Shown in pieces: positions 59,042 to 64,000 of a stretch of 64,000 nucleotides of DNA (position 1 is the first letter of the stretch; every line of letters begins with the position of its first letter). The notes under the pieces were generated by a model that did no database searches, was not told where the DNA came from, and was given only the letters and a program-made list of their open reading frames with translations. This DNA is from Desulfoluna spongiiphila (lineage in GTDB: Bacteria; Desulfobacterota; Desulfobacteria; Desulfobacterales; Desulfolunaceae), in the NCBI RefSeq assembly GCF_900101345.1, contig NZ_FMUX01000003.1, positions 114,200-178,199 on the forward strand, given 5' to 3'. Both the position numbers and the translations under genes were made by a program.

Positions 59042-59230
59042 GCCCAGGCACCTGCAGAATCCTGAGTGCCCCCGGCCGACCTGCCGGGGCACGCCCGCCC
59101 TGCAAGGTATCCCCACGACACAGGAAACATTGTTCTTGCCTCCCTCCCACCGCCCCTCCCTTGTAAATCTCCAAAATAATGTGATAAGTTCCCCTTATTC
59201 GAAACATTCAAGGAGGCAACACGCAGCATC

Positions 59231-60586
59231 ATGGAGAAATCTGATCATTTCGGGTTGAGTTTTTCGACCTTCGCTCGTCTCATTGACAACCTGCACGATG
59301 AGATCATCATCTACGATCGCAGTTTCCGTATTGTCTACATCAACAAGGCCTGTATCCGACACTACGGCTACACCCAGGAGGAGATGATCGGCCAGACCAT
59401 CTGGGACTTCATCGATGACGGGGACACCTGCTGGAACCTCTCCACCCTTCCCTATGTCTGCGAGCTTGACCAGCCCTTGAGGCAGAAGCAGAAAACCTAC
59501 ATCGGCTCGGATATTCACACCATCGCCATTCCCCTCCACGACGATACCGGTGCCATTGATTATGTGGTGATGAGTGTCCGGGACGACATCGAGCAGAGCG
59601 ACATCAACCGGCTGGTGGATGTACTCAACATTGTGGAAAACCCGCCGGAGCGCTATGAAAAAGGCCTCATCTACCGCAGCGAGGCCATGCGGTCGGTGGT
59701 CCAGCTGGCCCAGCAGGTGGCGAGCCTTGATGCCCCCTGTCTCATTTTGGGGGAATCCGGGTGCGGCAAAAGCCTCATTGCCCAGTACATCCACAACCAC
59801 GGGGATCGCAGGGACGCGCCCTTTGTCAACATCAACTGCGCCAGCATCCAGGCCTCCCTGTTTGAAAGCGAGCTCTTCGGCCACAAAAAAGGGGCCTTCA
59901 CCGGGGCCGATGCAGACAAAGAGGGGCTCATCGCCAAGGCCGAAGGGGGCACCCTTTTCTTAGACGAGATCTCGGAGCTTCCCTTCCCCCTGCAGGCCAA
60001 GCTGCTGCATGTGGTCCAGGAGCGGGAGTACCGGAAAGTGGGCTCCCCCCACCCCCAGAAAGCCGATGTGCGCATCCTCACCGCCACCAACCGCAACCTC
60101 CCCGAGATGGTCAAAAACAAGGCGTTCCGGGAAGACCTCTACTACCGCCTCAACGTCTTTGAGATGGTGTTGCCCCCGTTGCGGACCCGGCCCGAGGACA
60201 TCGCCCCCCTTGCCTACCACTTCCTCAACGAATTCGGGAAACGCCACAACCGGGAAAAGCGCATCTCCGAGGCGGCCCTTCGGGTCATGAAGTCCTGCCC
60301 CTGGCGGGGTAATGTCCGGGAGCTGGCCCACACCATCGAACGCCTCGTGGTCACCGTGGAAGAGGGAATCATCGACACGGCCCACCTGCCCAAACATCTC
60401 TATCGCCTCGTCCCGGCCACTTCCCCCGGCCAAAGCTGGGGCACCCTGGATGAGGCCGTGGAAGCCCTGGAAAAACGCATTGTCTCCGATGCCTTCAAAA
60501 AAGAAAAAAGCTCACGCAAAGTGGCCCAGGCCTTGGGAATAAGCCAAACCCGGGCCTCCCGACTGATTCGGAAATACCTGGGCTGA
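59231..60586 (+). CDS. PAS-domain sigma-54-dependent activator
   Basis: 451 residues: N-terminal PAS domain (about 10-125: DNLHDEIIIYDRSFRIVYIN), central AAA+ domain (GESGCGKS, HKKGAFTGADAD with an intact GAFTGA loop, GTLFLDEISELPF, RVRE-type arginine region) and a C-terminal helix-turn-helix (SRKVAQALGISQTRASRLIR). There is no receiver, so it senses a small molecule directly, like the RocR/TyrR-style activators. It lies just upstream of, and in the same direction as, a sigma-54 promoter with two phased inverted repeats that serves the next operon. The AAGGAGG is 14 bases before the ATG, longer than usual. Confidence 0.93.
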   Translation: MEKSDHFGLSFSTFARLIDNLHDEIIIYDRSFRIVYINKACIRHYGYTQEEMIGQTIWDFIDDGDTCWNLSTLPYVCELDQPLRQKQKTYIGSDIHTIAIPLHDDTGAIDYVVMSVRDDIEQSDINRLVDVLNIVENPPERYEKGLIYRSEAMRSVVQLAQQVASLDAPCLILGESGCGKSLIAQYIHNHGDRRDAPFVNINCASIQASLFESELFGHKKGAFTGADADKEGLIAKAEGGTLFLDEISELPFPLQAKLLHVVQEREYRKVGSPHPQKADVRILTATNRNLPEMVKNKAFREDLYYRLNVFEMVLPPLRTRPEDIAPLAYHFLNEFGKRHNREKRISEAALRVMKSCPWRGNVRELAHTIERLVVTVEEGIIDTAHLPKHLYRLVPATSPGQSWGTLDEAVEALEKRIVSDAFKKEKSSRKVAQALGISQTRASRLIRKYLG

Positions 60587-60592
60587 CAAGGT

Positions 60593-60633
60593 GAGTTCAA
60601 ACCAACTCCCCTTGAGTCAAAATCAACTCAAGG
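60593..60633. promoter_or_regulatory. Two phased upstream activator sites
   Basis: Two inverted repeats share the core GAGT-N8-ACTC: the first at 60593-60608, the second at 60614-60629, extended there to CCTTGAGT/ACTCAAGG (60610-60633). Their centres are exactly 21 bp apart, two helical turns. They lie about 170 bp upstream of the sigma-54 promoter, the usual place for enhancer-binding proteins. Confidence 0.7.
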
Positions 60634-60788
60634 TTCTATATTCCTCGAAATATCAAACCATTCAGACCGGAGGCGAGTCGTTTGCGCCTCGCTCACGGGT
60701 TGTTCCGAGGGTTCCCGCCCCGGCATAACAAAGCCCCAAACCACCACGGGCCGGTGCATTCCCCACAAAAAAAAATCCTCCTTCCAGC

Positions 60789-60804
60789 TGGCACGCCGCT
60801 TGCT
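60789..60804 (+). promoter_or_regulatory. Consensus sigma-54 promoter
   Basis: TGGCACGCCGCTTGCT matches the sigma-54 consensus TGGCACG-N4-TTGCW at every defined position, with GG to GC spacing of ten. It lies 58 bases before the enolase-superfamily gene. Confidence 0.92.
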
Positions 60805-60862
60805 CCTAAGAGCGGTGCTTGTATCAACACGGCGAAAGCCAGACTGAAGAAGGAGGATTAGA

Positions 60863-61984
60863 ATGATCATTACCGATGTAGACGTCATTTGTCTACGCAT
60901 TCCTGCGCGGGAAGCGACCTGCGTCTGGGGTGAAGATGCCGTCATTGTCCGGGTTCACACCGACCTGGGCATCACAGGAATCGGGGAATCCGACACCTCG
61001 CCCATGGCGGTGAAGGCCTTTATCGAGACCCCCAACAGCAACCTGGCCTGTTTCGGCCTGCGCGATATCCTCGTGGGGGAGAACCCCCTTGAGATCGGCA
61101 GGCTCTGGGACAAGATGTACGAGGCCTCGTCCTACATGGGCAGGCGGGGCGGGGGCATCCATGCCATGAGCGCCGTGGACATCGCCCTCTGGGACATCGC
61201 CTCCCAGCATTACGGGGTGCCCGTCCACACCCTCCTCGGCGGCAAGTACCGCAAAAAAATCAAAGCCTACGGCACCTTCATCCCCGACGACAGCCCCGAA
61301 GAGTGCGCCCGGCTGGCCCTTGACCTGGTGGGCAAAGGGTTTCGCGCCTTAAAATTCGGAGGCGGCTCCTTCGGCCTCAACCCGGAAGGCGACGTGGCCG
61401 TGGTCCGATCCGTCCGCGAGGCCGTGGGCCCTGAGATCGAACTCATGATCGACATGGTCTCCCGCTGGCGCACCTACGGCCACGCCCTGGCCATGAGCAG
61501 GCGCCTTGAGCCCTTCAACCTCTCCTGGATCGAAGAACCGGTGCCCTCCGACCACTTAGACGCCTACGCCCGCCTTACCTCGGCCACCAGCCAGAAGGTC
61601 TCCGGGGGCGAGATCCTCACCACCCGCTATGAATTCCGGGACTTCATCGAACAGGGCAAGCCCGACATCGTCCAGCCCGACATCACCCGGTGCGGCGGCA
61701 TCTCCGAGATGAAAAAAATCGCCGACTTGGCCGACCTCAACGGCGTGCAGCTGGTGCCCCACGGGTTCAGTACGGGGATCCTGCTGTCGGCCACGGTCCA
61801 GTTCCTCGCCGCATGTCCCCACGGCGACCTCATGGAATACTCCCTGAGCGACTCCGCCCTGGCCACCGACCTGGTGGAAAACCCCATCACCTTTGAGGAT
61901 GGCTATGTCACCGTCCCGGACACACCGGGCCTTGGAATCACCTTGAATGACGAGATCATCAACAGATACCGGGTGGACTTTTAG
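60863..61984 (+). CDS. Mandelate racemase-type enolase-superfamily enzyme
   Basis: 373 residues. N-terminal capping domain (1-125) and a barrel with the enolase-superfamily layout: a lysine in ALKFGG after the second strand, metal ligands in MIDMVSRW, WIEEPV and SGGE, then PDITRCGGISEMKKIADLAD and a histidine in QLVPHGFSTGI. The Asp/His pair places it in the mandelate racemase group, whose members mostly dehydrate or epimerise acid sugars. AAGGAGG lies six bases upstream. Expression should depend on sigma-54 and the PAS activator. The next genes, a BCCT transporter and a UxaA-like protein, suggest uptake and degradation of a hydroxy-acid or betaine-type compound; the substrate is unknown. Confidence 0.87.
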   Translation: MIITDVDVICLRIPAREATCVWGEDAVIVRVHTDLGITGIGESDTSPMAVKAFIETPNSNLACFGLRDILVGENPLEIGRLWDKMYEASSYMGRRGGGIHAMSAVDIALWDIASQHYGVPVHTLLGGKYRKKIKAYGTFIPDDSPEECARLALDLVGKGFRALKFGGGSFGLNPEGDVAVVRSVREAVGPEIELMIDMVSRWRTYGHALAMSRRLEPFNLSWIEEPVPSDHLDAYARLTSATSQKVSGGEILTTRYEFRDFIEQGKPDIVQPDITRCGGISEMKKIADLADLNGVQLVPHGFSTGILLSATVQFLAACPHGDLMEYSLSDSALATDLVENPITFEDGYVTVPDTPGLGITLNDEIINRYRVDF

Positions 61985-62009
61985 TCCCGCAGCAATAAGG
62001 AGCAACACC

Positions 62010-63554
62010 ATGCAAACCAAACGGCTCGACATGCCCCTTCTGATCACCAGCATCACCATCGTCACCGCCATCGTGGCAGGGCTCACCCTCTTTCCGGAGG
62101 CGGGCAAGGCAGGCGCAAACCATATTTTCGGCCTCTTCACCAAACTCTTCGGCACCCCGGTTCTCCTCACCGTTTTCGGCGCCGTGGTCTTTCTGGTGGG
62201 CCTTGGGTTCAGCAAGTACGGCGCCATCAAGCTGGGCGACGGCACACCGGAGTACTCCACCTTCAACTGGGTGGCCATGATGGTCTGCGCGGGCCTGGGC
62301 TCTGCCACCGTCTACTGGGCCTTCTGCGAATGGGCCTACTACTTCAACGCGCCGCCCATGGGCATTGCCGCCCACACCGACGGCGCCTACGAGGTGGCCA
62401 CCACCTACAACCTCTTTCACTGGGGCATCAGCGCCTGGGCCACGTACTGCATCGCGGCACTGCCCGTGGCATATCACTTCCACGTGCGGAAAAATGCAGG
62501 CCTCAGCCTTTCGGCCGTGTGCACGGCCATCCTGAACAAAAAAGAGACCGGCCCGGCCTGGGCCCTCACCTGCCGGATCATCGACATCATCTTCATCTTC
62601 ACCTGCTTCGGCGGCCTCAGCATCACCCTGGGGGTTTCGGTTCCCATGGTCTCGGAGATCCTCTGTTCCATCCTGGGCATGACGCCAAGCTTCGGCTTCA
62701 ACCTGGCCGTGATCCTCGGCATCTCCGCGATCTTCTCCCTGAGTTCCTACGTGGGTATCTCCAAGGGCATGCAGCGCATCTCCAGCATGAACACCTACTT
62801 TGCCATCGGGTTCTGCCTGCTCATCTTCCTCATCGGGCCCACCCTGTTCATCGTCAAGTCCACCACCAACGCCATCGGCACCATGCTCCAGGACTTTGTG
62901 AAGATGAGCCTCTGGACCGATCCCATCGGTGAGTCCGGCTTTCCCGAAGGCTGGACCATCTTCTACTGGCTCTACTGGATCACCTACACCCCCTTTGTGG
63001 GCCTGTTCATCACCAAGATCTCCAAGGGGCGCACCATCCGCGGGGTCATCCTCAACATGCTGGTGAGCGGCAGCATGGGCTGCTGGTTCTTCTTCGGCAT
63101 CATCGGCAACTTCTCCATGAAGACCCAGCTCACCAAGGCCGTGGACGTGGCCGGGATGGTGGCCTCAGGCAAGGGCAATTCCGCCATCGTGGAGATCATG
63201 AACACCCTGCCTGCAAGCAGCCTGTTTATCATCATGTTCGCCCTGATCTCCGTGCTGTTTCTCGCCACCACCCTGGATTCGGCTGCCTACACCATGGCCG
63301 CTACCGTCACGCCCGGGCTCAAGACCGGTGAAGATCCCTCCCCCATGCACCGCCTCTTCTGGTGCGTGATGCTGGCCGCCGTGCCCCTGGCCATGATGTT
63401 CATCAACGCCCCCTTGAACACCATCAAAACCTGCGCCATCGTCACGGCCGTGCCCCTGACCTTTATCATCTGCTACATGGTCTACGGCTTCATCTCCTGG
63501 CTGCGGGAAGACTTTGCAGACCTCACCGAAAAGGAAATCAGAGCCCGTGGTTGA
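62010..63554 (+). CDS. BCCT-family transporter
   Basis: 514 residues and about 12 membrane segments, betaine/carnitine/choline transporter family. The hallmark region is WTIFYWLYWITYTPFVGLFI with SKGRTIRG after it; AFCEWAYYFNAPP is in the place of the substrate-site segment. AAGGAG stands seven bases before the ATG at 62010, which I prefer to an in-frame ATG at 61947 that overlaps the previous gene. Family substrates are quaternary ammonium or sulfonium compounds such as betaine, carnitine or DMSP. Pairing with an acid-sugar-type enolase enzyme is unusual. Long cytosolic osmosensing tails are absent, which fits a catabolic role. Confidence 0.88.
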   Translation: MQTKRLDMPLLITSITIVTAIVAGLTLFPEAGKAGANHIFGLFTKLFGTPVLLTVFGAVVFLVGLGFSKYGAIKLGDGTPEYSTFNWVAMMVCAGLGSATVYWAFCEWAYYFNAPPMGIAAHTDGAYEVATTYNLFHWGISAWATYCIAALPVAYHFHVRKNAGLSLSAVCTAILNKKETGPAWALTCRIIDIIFIFTCFGGLSITLGVSVPMVSEILCSILGMTPSFGFNLAVILGISAIFSLSSYVGISKGMQRISSMNTYFAIGFCLLIFLIGPTLFIVKSTTNAIGTMLQDFVKMSLWTDPIGESGFPEGWTIFYWLYWITYTPFVGLFITKISKGRTIRGVILNMLVSGSMGCWFFFGIIGNFSMKTQLTKAVDVAGMVASGKGNSAIVEIMNTLPASSLFIIMFALISVLFLATTLDSAAYTMAATVTPGLKTGEDPSPMHRLFWCVMLAAVPLAMMFINAPLNTIKTCAIVTAVPLTFIICYMVYGFISWLREDFADLTEKEIRARG

Positions 63555-63589
63555 TCAAAAAAAACCGTAACTATTAAGCTCCAAAAACA

Positions 63590-63761
63590 GCCTCCGGCGG
63601 CAAGGTGTGCCACCTTGAAAGCAGGTTGCTGATGCGTTTTGCCCCTCGTTCCTCGGGTCAAATCACATCCGCCTTTAAAACGACATTCATCCAAACGTTT
63701 TTTTTAAGACCTGTTTATCAAACTTTTTAAAAGTTTGGCCCCCGGCAGGGCCGCCGGAGGC
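63590..63761. repeat. 172-bp dispersed repeat, copy 4
   Basis: Same length as copies 1 and 2, same orientation as copy 2 and inverted relative to copy 1. Contains CAAGGTG-TGC-CACCTTG near the left end, CCCCTCGTTCCTCGGGTC in the centre and AACTTTTTAAAAGTTTGG near the right end. Lies 35 bases after the BCCT stop and 43 bases before the UxaA-like gene. Confidence 0.88.
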
Positions 63762-63804
63762 ACGCTTTTTCCCCTTAAAAAACAGATGGACAGCAGGAGG
63801 GTAT

Positions 63805-64000
63805 ATGGCCAACGCGATGATCATGGCCGACCCCGACAACGTGGCCACGGTGCTTTCGAGCGTCACGGCCGGGAGCCGGGTGGAACTGATAGAAAAGACA
63901 GGGGGCAGGCGTGCCCCCATGGAGGCTGGCGAGGGAATCCCGGCGGGAAACAAGATCGCCCTTGAAGCGATCCCCAAGGGAAAGGACATCATCAAATACG
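63805..64000 (+). CDS. UxaA-like SAF-domain hydro-lyase, start only
   Basis: The first 65 residues of a gene that runs out of the window. The sequence (DNVATVLSSVTAGSRVELIE, PAGNKIALEAIPKGKDIIKY) is the SAF domain found at the N-terminus of altronate/galactarate dehydratase (UxaA/GarD) proteins or as a separate small subunit. AGGAGG lies four bases before the ATG. Downstream of a mandelate racemase-type enzyme, it fits degradation of a sugar acid or related hydroxy acid. Confidence 0.75.
   Translation, partial: MANAMIMADPDNVATVLSSVTAGSRVELIEKTGGRRAPMEAGEGIPAGNKIALEAIPKGKDIIKY

Overview
The window is a high-GC bacterial chromosome segment. It most resembles an anaerobic Desulfobacterota (sulfate-reducer-like) genome, judging from the very large hybrid kinases, the sigma-54 regulators, the selenocysteine gene selA, siroheme/heme precursor genes and the overall gene repertoire. 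This assignment is inference; there is no rRNA or lineage marker in the window, and I do not name a genus.

Layout. 0.6-3.7 kb: hisS and aspS. 3.8-13.2 kb: two identical tRNA-Asn(GTT) genes, each with its own promoter and terminator, bracket an 8.6-kb signalling operon (hybrid kinase with three receivers, CheR-type methyltransferase, second hybrid kinase). 13.2-16.3 kb: an arsenic/metalloid export operon (ArsP-type permease, thioredoxin-like protein, ACR3). 16.3-34.1 kb, all on the minus strand: a gas vesicle cluster of about 20 genes ending in a Get3/ArsA-type ATPase. 34.3-37.8 kb, same strand: a receiver-like protein, an NtrC-type sigma-54 activator and a PAS histidine kinase, probably regulating gas vesicles; a clear sigma-54 promoter precedes the receiver-like gene. 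38.4-48.3 kb: TPR lipoprotein/secreted protein, pyrF, a CheD-HDOD fusion, selA, gmhA, an FmdB-type zinc ribbon, hemC, cobA-hemD and moaA. 48.4-57.0 kb: a lower-GC C4-dicarboxylate/aspartate module (class I fumarase, malic enzyme, DcuC/YfcC-type carrier, MmgE/PrpD protein, aspartase and an AraC regulator). 57.2-64.0 kb: EFR1-type flavodoxin-ferredoxin, a glutamine amidotransferase, a PAS sigma-54 activator facing a sigma-54 promoter with two phased upstream sites, then an enolase-superfamily enzyme, a BCCT transporter and the start of a UxaA-like dehydratase.

The most unusual part is the gas vesicle cluster. Besides the expected gvpA, gvpN, gvpF/L (four copies), gvpG, gvpK, gvpO and gvpH, it carries a complete-looking chaperone set: Hsp70, a J domain fused to the C-terminus of a GvpF/L protein, two Hsp20-like proteins, a CDC48/VAT-type double AAA unfoldase, and a tandem Get3-like ATPase whose sequence resembles tail-anchored-protein targeting factors more than arsenite pumps. 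Several GvpA-family proteins are fused to GRAM/PH-like or zinc-ribbon domains. The working hypothesis (inference) is a dedicated folding, targeting and assembly line for the very hydrophobic shell protein.

A dispersed repeat of exactly 172 bp, with GCCTCCGGCGGC-type inverted ends, occurs three times in both orientations, plus one half copy and one 294-bp variant, always in intergenic positions. Two of these loci flank the segment that contains the lower-GC dicarboxylate module.
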